The notes below the pieces were generated by a model. It was given only the letters and a program-made list of their open reading frames with translations. It did not search any database and was not told the DNA's origin. From Clostridia bacterium (GTDB taxonomy: Bacteria > Bacillota > Clostridia > Lachnospirales > Lachnospiraceae), in NCBI GenBank assembly GCA_910575725.1, contig CAJTFE010000002.1, forward strand, positions 180,931 through 244,930: 64,000 nucleotides of DNA, written 5' to 3'. Positions 1-6,752 of this stretch are shown here, piece by piece (positions within the stretch are counted from its first letter, which is position 1; every line of letters begins with the position of its first letter). The position numbers and the translations under genes are program-made.

Positions 1-27
1 CTTCCACCCTACCGCCTCGCAAAATCA

Positions 28-248
28 GGAACCGAGCCGAAACCAGGGCCGGACATTTCCAATATCCCAGTGTCCGGCTGTTCACGCACACGCTGTCTGA
101 TATTGGCGGACCTGCGTCAAAAAAGGCCAACCAGGCACCGCCTGGTCACCCCAAAAATCCGCAAGTCCGACAAGAGCAGACAGCGTGTACGTGAACCGTC
201 CGAACACTAGATATTGGAAATGTCCGGCCCTGGTTTCGGCTCGGTTCC
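28..248. repeat. Family A long palindromic element, copy A1
   Basis: A 221-bp inverted repeat begins 8 bases after the sigK stop codon. The outer arms (28-66 and 210-248) are perfectly complementary over 39 bases. They continue into inner arms at about 70-101 and 176-208 with a few mismatches. The loop holds a second small stem (CCAGGCGGTGCCTGG) followed, on the minus strand, by a T run, so it could terminate sigK transcription. The inner part, beginning GTGTCCGGCTGTT, is shared with a second copy at 35405-35582, while the outer arms differ in sequence but stay self-complementary. No protein of its own is visible. Confidence 0.8.
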
Positions 249-256
249 GTCCCACC

Positions 257-874
257 CTAAAAATACTCCTTCAACTTCCCCAAAGCATTCTTCTCAATCC
301 TGCTAATATAAGACCGCGAAATCCCAAGCTGCCCCGCAATCTCCCTCTGGGTATACTCCTTCCCATTATAAAGCCCGTACCTCATAATCAGAACCTTCTG
401 CTCCCTCGGCGTCAGCACCTGATCAAGAAGCTCATACAGCTTCTTACTGTCCGCCTTCAGACTAATCTGCGCAAAAGCATCCCGCTCATTACTCTCTATA
501 ATATCCAGCAGATGAATCTCATTTCCTTCCTTATCCGTACCTATCGGTTCATAATAAGAAGTCTCCCGGGCCGTCTTCTTCCTGGCTCTGAAAAACATCA
601 AAAGCTCATTCTCCACACAGCGCGCCGCATAAGTGGCCAGCCTGGGCCCCTTTCCGCTGTCAAAGGTCGTAACCGCCTTAATCAGGCCAATCGTACCGAT
701 GGAAATCAAATCCTCCACATCCTCCTCGGTCCCCTGGTACTTCTTCACAATATGGGCCACAAGGCGCAGATTGTGCTCCACCAGGATATTACGTGCCTCA
801 AGGTCTCCCTCCTTCAGCTTCTGCAGATAAAATTGCTCCTCTTTGGCCGGTAGTGGTTGGGGAAAAGTTTTCAA
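257..874 (-). CDS. sigK: RNA polymerase sporulation sigma factor SigK
   Basis: Late mother-cell sigma factor of 205 residues. Region 2 (HNLRLVAHIVKKY, EDLISIGTIGLIKA, ATYAARCVENELL) and region 4 with the helix-turn-helix TQREIAGQLGISRSYISRIEK closely match Bacillus SigK. The start is a TTG at 874-872 with AGAGG seven bases upstream. The frame is closed by a stop at 896-898, so there is no room for the 20-residue pro-sequence of Bacillus SigK; absence of that pro-sequence is known for C. difficile. The gene is not interrupted by a skin element. It is the last gene of a minus-strand run after the U32 gene, but probably has its own promoter (see 875-935). Confidence 0.95.
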   Translation of the reverse strand: MKTFPQPLPAKEEQFYLQKLKEGDLEARNILVEHNLRLVAHIVKKYQGTEEDVEDLISIGTIGLIKAVTTFDSGKGPRLATYAARCVENELLMFFRARKKTARETSYYEPIGTDKEGNEIHLLDIIESNERDAFAQISLKADSKKLYELLDQVLTPREQKVLIMRYGLYNGKEYTQREIAGQLGISRSYISRIEKNALGKLKEYF

Positions 875-935
875 AAAGGCACCTCTTTGGCGGATTTATA
901 TTATCTTATGATAACTCCCCCAAAGAAGTGCCTTT
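875..935 (-). promoter_or_regulatory. Hairpin covering the sigK ribosome site, with a sigma-E/K-type promoter in its loop
   Basis: On the minus strand, 935-920 pairs with 890-875 in a 16-bp stem with one G-U pair. It contains the sigK ribosome site AGAGG (886-882) and is followed by five T (877-873), so it can act as a terminator of the upstream U32 gene or hide the sigK start. The loop contains CATAAGATA (910-902), a full match to the sigma-K -10 pattern CATAnnnTA, with CAC at 930-928 about 16-17 bases upstream as a -35. A transcript starting there would lack the 5' arm and have a free ribosome site. The structure is seen; the regulatory role is inferred. Confidence 0.65.
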
Positions 936-947
936 CCACCTAATATC

Positions 948-2195
948 TCAGAGAATAGGCCATGCAGACCCCTGCTCCTGCCTCCGTAAAAGATCAAAAG
1001 CCGCAGCTTCCCCACTTAGCCTTACAAATAATTTCTGCTTCGGATGGGGCGCGCTCTCCATCCGGTTTCCTTCCTCATCCAGAAGCTCCTCCACCCTCAC
1101 AGGCACATTGCTCCCGTCCGGCTTCATAATCTCAATCTCGTCCCCCACAGAGAACTTATTGCGCTGCTCAATCCTGCAGTATCCCCTCTCATCAAGGCCA
1201 TTCACAATCCCCAGATACGTATATCCCTTAATATACGTATTATTTCCATAAATCTGGCTGTTCTCGTCCGGCTTTCCATAGAAAAATCCTGTGGTAAACT
1301 CCCGGTAAGTGCAGCCGCTGATCTGCTCCCTATACCAGTCCATATGCTCCCGGTAAAGCTCCTCCGACTTAAGACAGTCATCAATGGCCTTCCGGTAGGT
1401 TCTGGCTGCTGTCGCCACATAGAGAGCCGTCTTCATCCGTCCCTCAATCTTAAAGCTGTCAATTCCAGCCTCCAGAAGATCCGGAATATGCTCAATCATG
1501 CAGAGATCCTTGGAATTGAAGATATAAGAGCCTCTCTCATTTTCATAAACCGGAAAATATTCCCCCGGCCTCGTCTCCTCCACCACCGCATACTTCCAGC
1601 GGCAGGGGTGGGTGCAGGCTCCCTGGTTGGCGTCTCTCCCTGTAAAATAATTGCTCAGCAGGCACCGCCCGGAATAGGAGATACACATGGCCCCGTGAAT
1701 AAAGGTCTCGATCTCCAGATCCGCCGGAATATTGGCCCGCAGCTCCCGAAGCTCCGACAGCGTCAGCTCCCTTGCCGACACCACACGCTTCGCCCCCTGC
1801 TCCTTCCAGAACCGGTAGGTGAGATAATTCGTATTGTTGGCCTGGGTGCTGATATGGCGCTCAATCTCCGGGCAGATCTCCTTGGCCAGGAGAAACACCC
1901 CGGGATCCGCAATGATCAGGGCGTCCGGACGCAGCTTTCGAAGCTCCTCAAAATACGTCCGTATCCCTTCCAGATCCTGGTTATGCGCCAGAATGTTCGC
2001 CGTCACATAGACCTTCACTCCGTATTCATGTGCAAATGCAATGCCTGCCTTCATATCCTCCAGGGAAAAGTTCTTCGCCTTTGCCCGAAGCCCGAAGGCC
2101 TCTCCTCCGATATAAACGGCATCTGCTCCAAATATTACCGCTGCCTTCAGCACCTCTAAGCTGCTGGCCGGTATCAACAATTCCGGTTTTTTCAT
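948..2195 (-). CDS. Peptidase U32 family protein, TrhP/YrrO-like tRNA hydroxylation enzyme
   Basis: 415 residues, typical for the YegQ/YrrO branch of the U32 family. The N-terminal half is a barrel-like domain starting ELLIPASSLEVLKAAVIFGA. The family signature is seen as FIHGAMCISYSGRCLLSNY, followed by CTHPC, giving the conserved cysteines used for an iron-sulfur cluster. TrhP enzymes make 5-hydroxyuridine at tRNA position 34, and the methyltransferase that acts next (TrmR) is encoded directly upstream, which supports this role rather than proteolysis. Only one U32 gene is present where B. subtilis has two (yrrN, yrrO). The region before its start (2196-2222) resembles the tail of a family B hairpin. 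Confidence 0.85.
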   Translation of the reverse strand: MKKPELLIPASSLEVLKAAVIFGADAVYIGGEAFGLRAKAKNFSLEDMKAGIAFAHEYGVKVYVTANILAHNQDLEGIRTYFEELRKLRPDALIIADPGVFLLAKEICPEIERHISTQANNTNYLTYRFWKEQGAKRVVSARELTLSELRELRANIPADLEIETFIHGAMCISYSGRCLLSNYFTGRDANQGACTHPCRWKYAVVEETRPGEYFPVYENERGSYIFNSKDLCMIEHIPDLLEAGIDSFKIEGRMKTALYVATAARTYRKAIDDCLKSEELYREHMDWYREQISGCTYREFTTGFFYGKPDENSQIYGNNTYIKGYTYLGIVNGLDERGYCRIEQRNKFSVGDEIEIMKPDGSNVPVRVEELLDEEGNRMESAPHPKQKLFVRLSGEAAAFDLLRRQEQGSAWPIL

Positions 2196-2216
2196 CTGTC
2201 ATTCCCTATTCCAGTC

Positions 2217-2858
2217 TTATTGTTTCACACTCAAGGTCACCCCGTCCCCCAGGGGGAGAATCGAAGTAACCAGCTGCGGATGATGCTTTAGCTCATACAG
2301 ATATTCTCTCATCCTGCTGTGAATCGTCCGGTTCCTGCGCTCCACCGCAAACCGGGACTCAATCAGCTCCCCGTCCTGAAGGACATTGTCCGACACCAGA
2401 ATCCCGCCCGGCTCCAGAAGCCGCAGCACATCCGGCAGGAAATGAATATACTGTCCCTTAGCCGCATCCATAAAAATAAAATCAAAGGGCCCGCAAAGCT
2501 GCCCCAGGTATTCTGCCGCATCCCCTTCAAGGAGTGTGATCCGCTCCTCCGCGCCCGCTCTTCGGAAATTCTCCCTGGCAACGGGTATCCGCTTTTCATA
2601 CTTCTCTATCGTCGTAATATGCGCCTCCGGGTGAGCATGCTCACACATCAAAAGAGCAGAAAAGCCTACGGCCGTTCCTACTTCCAGAATGGCCCTGGGC
2701 TGTCTGACTGCCAGAAGCGTCTTTAAAAAGCTCTGCATCTCCCGGCGGATCACCGGCACAAAGTCCCTCTTCGCTTCTCTCTCTATCTCTTCCAAAAGCT
2801 CTGTATGGCCCATATCAAGGGAATTGATATAGGCCCTTATTCTCTCGTCAACAATCAC
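2217..2858 (-). CDS. trmR: O-methyltransferase, TrmR-like (tRNA 5-hydroxyuridine methyltransferase)
   Basis: 213-residue class I SAM-dependent methyltransferase of the YrrM/caffeoyl-CoA type. The SAM site is EVGTAVGFSALLM; the metal/substrate region is FDFIFMDAAKGQY followed by GGILVSDNVL. In B. subtilis this protein (TrmR) methylates 5-hydroxyuridine-34 of tRNA, and its neighbour here is the U32 enzyme that would make that hydroxyl. The start is GTG at 2858, directly after the TAA of the MltG-like gene, with GAGGAAGAG upstream, so the two are translationally coupled. The gene symbol rests on synteny and family, not on a direct test. Confidence 0.85.
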   Translation of the reverse strand: MIVDERIRAYINSLDMGHTELLEEIEREAKRDFVPVIRREMQSFLKTLLAVRQPRAILEVGTAVGFSALLMCEHAHPEAHITTIEKYEKRIPVARENFRRAGAEERITLLEGDAAEYLGQLCGPFDFIFMDAAKGQYIHFLPDVLRLLEPGGILVSDNVLQDGELIESRFAVERRNRTIHSRMREYLYELKHHPQLVTSILPLGDGVTLSVKQ

Positions 2859-3239
2859 TTACTCTTCCTCAGCCGGATCTACGCCGGACATGACTGCCAT
2901 CATCTCTCTGGGCTTCATGGCCGTAGTAAGGGTATACGTTCCGGCCTCCAGCTTTTTTGCGTATTTGGATACCTTAACCTGGATATAGAACAGCTTCCAG
3001 TCATTGACCAGACCCTTATCCTCCAGAAGCTTCGCAACCGCCTGGACATCTGTCCCGTCCTCAATGGACACGGTAATGCTTCTCCCCGGCTCCTCGTCCA
3101 CCGCTTCCTCCTGGAACACGGAATGGCCGTAATCAAAGGCCATGCCTCCCAGCCGGATAATCCCTAAGATAACTACTGCGGTCACTACAATCTTTAATGC
3201 AATTGACAGAACTGTTAAAGCTGCTCGTTTTGTATTCAT
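2859..3239 (-). CDS. Short MltG/YceG-like membrane protein lacking the catalytic domain
   Basis: 126 residues from an ATG with AGGAG seven bases upstream (a longer frame to 3269 has no good ribosome site). One N-terminal membrane helix (TVLSIALKIVVTAVVILGII) is followed by an extracytoplasmic part with the LysM-like substrate module of MltG (VSIEDGTDVQAVAKLLEDKGLV, then LEAGTYTL). A full MltG has about 350 residues with a C-terminal lytic transglycosylase domain and its catalytic glutamate; that part is absent here. Position between RNase J and trmR matches mltG (yrrL) in Bacillus, so it is a reduced orthologue by position. It may be structural only. Confidence 0.75.
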   Translation of the reverse strand: MNTKRAALTVLSIALKIVVTAVVILGIIRLGGMAFDYGHSVFQEEAVDEEPGRSITVSIEDGTDVQAVAKLLEDKGLVNDWKLFYIQVKVSKYAKKLEAGTYTLTTAMKPREMMAVMSGVDPAEEE

Positions 3240-3304
3240 CTTCCGTCTCCTACACGCGTCTGATATCACCCGCCAGCAATAAGCAGGAGCTGCCTATGAT
3301 CCCC

Positions 3305-4969
3305 CTAAACCTCCATAATAATAGGAAGAATCATAGGATTACGCTTCGTTCTTTTCCAGATAAAATCACTGAGGGAATCCTTGATTACATTCTTTAACTT
3401 TCCCCAGTCGGAAACACCCCGGTCCAGACAGTCGTTCACCGCATCGTTCACCACGGCTCTTGCTTCCTCCATCAAATCCTCGGATTCGCGCACATAGACA
3501 AAGCCCCGGGACACAATGTCCGGCCCTGCCAGAAGCTGATTGCTGTACTTTTCCAGCGTCATTACCACAATCATAATACCATCTTCCGCCAGATGCTGTC
3601 TATCCCTCAATACAATATTTCCTACATCTCCCACTCCAAGGCCGTCCACCAGAATGGAACCTGTATGCACATGATCCACGACCTTGGCGCTGTTCTCCCC
3701 AAGCTCCAGCACGTCGCCGGAAGAGAGGATGAAAATATTTTCCTTGGCGATTCCCAGGTTCTTTGCCAGATCCGCCTGTGCCTTCAGGTGGCGGTATTCG
3801 CCATGGATGGGAATGGAATATTTCGGACGCACCAGGGAATAAATCAGCTTAATCTCCTCCTGGCAGGCATGGCCTGACACATGGGCGTCCTGGAAAATCA
3901 CATCCGCCCCCTTCATGGAGAGCTCGTTGATTACCTTGGACACGGCTTTCTCGTTGCCGGGAATGGCCTTGGAGCTGAAAATCACCGTATCTCCCGGCTT
4001 AATCTGCACCTTTTTGTGAAGGTTGGCCGCAATCCGGGACAAGGCCGCCATGGATTCTCCCTGGCTTCCCGTGGTGATCAGTACCACCTGATCGTCGGGA
4101 TAATTCTTCATCATCTCAATATCAATCAGGGTCTTGTCCGGCACGGTCAGATATCCGAGCTCCGCAGCTGTCTTAATCACATTGACCATGCTGCGTCCTT
4201 CCACAACTACCTTCCGGCCGTACTTGTAAGCAGAGTTGATGATCTGCTGCACCCGGTCTACATTGGACGCAAAGGTTGCAATGATAATCCGGGAATTCCG
4301 GTGATCCGACATAATATTGTCAAACACCCTTCCCACGGTGCGCTCCGACATGGTGAAGCCCGGCCGCTCCGCATTGGTGCTGTCGCACATAAGAGCCAGC
4401 ACGCCCTTCTTGCCGATCTCCCCGAAACGCTGCAGATCGATAGCGTCCCCGAATACCGGGGTGTAATCCACCTTAAAGTCTCCCGTATGCACTACAATTC
4501 CCGCCGGGGAGTAAATAGCCAGGGCAGAAGCGTCCACAATACTGTGATTGGTCTTGATGAACTCAATCCGGAAAGCCCCCAGATTGATGGACTGCCCGTG
4601 CTGCACTACCTTCCGCTTGGTGTGGTTGATGAGATTATGCTCTCTCAATTTATTTTCAATCAGTCCGATGGTCAGCTTTGTGGCGTACACCGGAATATTA
4701 AGCTCTTTTAATACATAGGGCAGGGCGCCGATGTGATCCTCATGTCCGTGGGTGATCACAAAGCCCTTTACCTTCTGAATGTTGTCCTTTAAATATGTGA
4801 TATCGGGAATCACCAGATCGATCCCCAGCATATCATCCTCCGGGAAGGACAGGCCGCAGTCCACAACAATAATACTGTCTTCAAATTCAAAGGCAGTAAT
4901 ATTCATTCCGATCTGCTCCAGTCCGCCCAGAGGAATGATACGCAATTTTGAATTGTTAATATTTCTCAA
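3305..4969 (-). CDS. rnj: Ribonuclease J
   Basis: Metallo-beta-lactamase/beta-CASP ribonuclease of 554 residues that degrades and matures RNA from the 5' end and internally. Metal-binding motif VITHGHEDHIGALPY, then HTGDFKVD, and the beta-CASP motifs with SGHACQEEIK and PIHGEYRHL. I chose the TTG at 4969 because AGGAGG lies seven bases upstream and the protein then starts MRNINNSKLRIIPLGGL, the usual N-terminus. The frame stays open to 5041, but only through a family B hairpin. It lies between fur and the MltG-like gene in a minus-strand operon. Confidence 0.95.
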   Translation of the reverse strand: MRNINNSKLRIIPLGGLEQIGMNITAFEFEDSIIVVDCGLSFPEDDMLGIDLVIPDITYLKDNIQKVKGFVITHGHEDHIGALPYVLKELNIPVYATKLTIGLIENKLREHNLINHTKRKVVQHGQSINLGAFRIEFIKTNHSIVDASALAIYSPAGIVVHTGDFKVDYTPVFGDAIDLQRFGEIGKKGVLALMCDSTNAERPGFTMSERTVGRVFDNIMSDHRNSRIIIATFASNVDRVQQIINSAYKYGRKVVVEGRSMVNVIKTAAELGYLTVPDKTLIDIEMMKNYPDDQVVLITTGSQGESMAALSRIAANLHKKVQIKPGDTVIFSSKAIPGNEKAVSKVINELSMKGADVIFQDAHVSGHACQEEIKLIYSLVRPKYSIPIHGEYRHLKAQADLAKNLGIAKENIFILSSGDVLELGENSAKVVDHVHTGSILVDGLGVGDVGNIVLRDRQHLAEDGIMIVVMTLEKYSNQLLAGPDIVSRGFVYVRESEDLMEEARAVVNDAVNDCLDRGVSDWGKLKNVIKDSLSDFIWKRTKRNPMILPIIMEV

Positions 4970-4976
4970 TCTTAAA

Positions 4977-5088
4977 CCTCCTATTCCAGTTCCGTAATCT
5001 CCTTCAAAGTACACGGGTATGAAATCAATTTCCAGCCGCAAAATATGCGTCTGTAAATCGATTTGTGCACTTTGAAGGAGATTACTGA
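4977..5088 (-). repeat. Family B intercistronic hairpin, copy B1 (intact)
   Basis: Between fur and rnj. Arms 4994-5014 and 5065-5085 are complementary over 21 bases (one G-U pair in the minus-strand RNA). The core carries GGCTGGAAATTGATTTC. On the minus strand the 3' arm is followed by GGAACTGGAATAGGAGG, which supplies the ribosome site of rnj. Other copies or parts lie at 31141-31300, 38152-38196, 38971-39036, 44181-44239 and 48207-48299. Confidence 0.85.
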
Positions 5089-5137
5089 TTCTAAGTCGCT
5101 GCGCGACGGCACTAAAGGGTAAAGCCGCTTCATTTTG

Positions 5138-5590
5138 TTATATTTCTTTCTCCGAACAGTCCTTGCAGATGCCGTAAAGCTTCACCTCATGATCCGTCAC
5201 CCGGAATCCAAGCGCTGCCTGTACCCCCGTCTCCAGCGCCTCCAGCATGTCCTTCTGAAATGCAGACACACTGCCGCACCTTAAACAGATCAGATGATGA
5301 TGTCTGTGCCGAGCGCGTTCCTGTGTGTCTCCAATCTCATAACGGGCAAAGCCGTCATCCAGATTGATCCGGTCAATCAGTTCCAGTTCCAGCAGAAGCT
5401 GAACCGTTCTATATACCGTGGCCAGCCCGATATCCGGGTTGTCCGCTTTTACTCTCTCGTATATCTCCTCCGCAGTCAGATGTTCCTCCGGGTTCTCTGC
5501 CAATACCTCAAGAACCACCAGGCGCTGCCTGGTTACCTTCAGTCCTTTTTCCTTCAGTAATTTTTTAAATTCTTCTCTGTCAATCGCCAC
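5138..5590 (-). CDS. Fur-family metal-responsive repressor
   Basis: 150 residues with the two-domain Fur layout: an N-terminal winged helix (LKVTRQRLVVLEVL, IGLATVYRTVQLL) and a C-terminal metal/dimer domain with RHRHHHLICLRCGSV and a second CKDC pair for structural zinc. Such proteins repress iron, zinc or peroxide genes; the sequence does not settle whether this is Fur, Zur or PerR, so no symbol is given. It sits between the DUF1292 gene and rnj, separated from rnj by a family B hairpin. Confidence 0.92.
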   Translation of the reverse strand: MAIDREEFKKLLKEKGLKVTRQRLVVLEVLAENPEEHLTAEEIYERVKADNPDIGLATVYRTVQLLLELELIDRINLDDGFARYEIGDTQERARHRHHHLICLRCGSVSAFQKDMLEALETGVQAALGFRVTDHEVKLYGICKDCSEKEI

Positions 5591-5616
5591 AGACGCCGCC
5601 CGCCTTTTCCTGTCTT

Positions 5617-5877
5617 TTAAAAGGTGATGTCCACGTCCTCCAGAAGCTGCTCAAAAACACTCATCACAGCCTCCAGCTCCCGGTCATCCTCTACAACCTC
5701 ATAGACCGCCTCCTGGCTGCCGTCCGCAGATAGATCCTTCAAAATCATAGCCTCTGCGTCCTCTTCTTCCGAATCCGCCACCAGAATATAATCTATTCCA
5801 TTCAGTCTCGTCTCCTCCAGAACAAAAAAATCCGTCCCCTCTCCTGTGTCATTCTGGACAAACGTAATCTTTTCCAT
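5617..5877 (-). CDS. DUF1292 domain protein (YrzB-like)
   Basis: 86-residue acidic cytoplasmic protein matching the DUF1292 family: ITFVQNDTGEGTDFFVLEETRLNGIDYILVAD pattern (residues 4-35) and a C-terminal acidic stretch. Function unknown. Its place directly after ruvX, with the ribosome site GAGGAG inside the end of ruvX, matches yrzB in the Bacillus yrzL-yrrK-yrzB cluster. Confidence 0.88.
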   Translation of the reverse strand: MEKITFVQNDTGEGTDFFVLEETRLNGIDYILVADSEEEDAEAMILKDLSADGSQEAVYEVVEDDRELEAVMSVFEQLLEDVDITF

Positions 5878-5880
5878 TCC

Positions 5881-6333
5881 TTACTCCTCGTCTCCCGGTT
5901 TCGCAGTTCCCGGTGCGCAAATAGAATCCAGATAGCCCTGCAGAATCAAAACAGCGGCAATAGCATCCACATACCTGCCTCTGTTCTCTCTTCGTACATT
6001 TCCTTCCATCAATGCCCGATTGGCCTCCACCGTAGTCAGCCGCTCGTCCCACATCACAACAGGCAGACCTGTCCGTTTTACCAGCATCTCCTTAAATTCC
6101 AAAGATTTTTCCGCCCGTTCTCCCAGAGTGTTATTCATATTTTTAGGCAGTCCCAGCACAAGCTTCGTAACCTGGTATTCCTTTACCAGCTCCTCCAGCC
6201 GTGCAAGGGTCTGCCGCAGCTTATTCTCCGATTTTCTTCTGATAATCTCCACAGGCTGGGCCGTGATGCCCAAAGGATCGCTCACCGCCACCCCCAGAGT
6301 TTTGGAACCAAAGTCCAGTCCCATAATCCGCAT
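5881..6333 (-). CDS. ruvX: RuvX/YqgF family putative Holliday junction resolvase / pre-16S rRNA nuclease
   Basis: 150 residues, RNase H fold. N-terminal catalytic aspartate in [18 protein letters not shown], central [15 protein letters not shown] and C-terminal [10 protein letters not shown] plus [16 protein letters not shown], all typical of YqgF. The family is described both as a Holliday junction resolvase and as the nuclease that finishes the 5' end of 16S rRNA. GGGAG precedes the ATG. It lies in the conserved ireB-ruvX-DUF1292 order. Confidence 0.94.
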   Translation of the reverse strand: MRIMGLDFGSKTLGVAVSDPLGITAQPVEIIRRKSENKLRQTLARLEELVKEYQVTKLVLGLPKNMNNTLGERAEKSLEFKEMLVKRTGLPVVMWDERLTTVEANRALMEGNVRRENRGRYVDAIAAVLILQGYLDSICAPGTAKPGDEE

Positions 6334-6365
6334 AAGCTGCTCCCGTCTCTTTCTCTGAAAAAAGT

Positions 6366-6629
6366 TTATTCATTCACAGTTGTCTTAATATAAACTTTCA
6401 GAAGCTCCTCAACAAGCTCGTCACGTTCCACCTTCATAATCAGACTGCGGGCATTATTGTGGCTTGTGATGTATGTGGGATCTCCGGACATAATATATCC
6501 TACAATCTGATTTACCGGGTTATAGCCTTTCTCCGTCATAGCCTGGTATACTTGATGCAGAATATCACCTACCTTGGTTTCTGTCTCCGGCATTACCTTA
6601 AAATTTTGTGTGCTATCCAATCTACCCAT
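6366..6629 (-). CDS. ireB: IreB family regulatory phosphoprotein
   Basis: 87 residues from the ATG at 6629, chosen because GGAGG lies five bases upstream and the product then matches the usual IreB length. Conserved parts: [12 protein letters not shown] (with the threonine phosphorylated by the PASTA kinase IreK in Enterococcus), [21 protein letters not shown] and SHNNARSLI. IreB modulates cell envelope stress tolerance downstream of the Ser/Thr kinase in Enterococcus; the kinase is not in this window. It lies just upstream of ruvX. Confidence 0.93.
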   Translation of the reverse strand: MGRLDSTQNFKVMPETETKVGDILHQVYQAMTEKGYNPVNQIVGYIMSGDPTYITSHNNARSLIMKVERDELVEELLKVYIKTTVNE

Positions 6630-6752
6630 TTCTGCCTCCACAGAACAGATGAAGCTCTTTACTGCTCTGTTCATCTGAATCTTAATTTTTCACGCTCCTA
6701 AAAACCACTCCCTCTTATTCTACTCTATAATTTCAAAAAATACAATACCTTT

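Noticed and set aside
257..874. Skin-type interruption or pro-sequence for sigK
   Set aside because: The gene is continuous, and an in-frame stop at 896-898 leaves no space for a pro-sequence.
1044..2159. Long open frame on the plus strand (371 codons) opposite the U32 gene
   Set aside because: It mirrors the U32 gene, has no ribosome site or known motifs, and its composition follows from the codon pattern of the opposite strand. Similar shadows occur opposite thiI, glgX, cbiA, cobQ and others.
4970..5041. N-terminal extension of RNase J by 24 residues
   Set aside because: The extension is encoded by the family B hairpin, lacks a ribosome site, and is unlike other RNase J proteins; a TTG with AGGAGG fits better.
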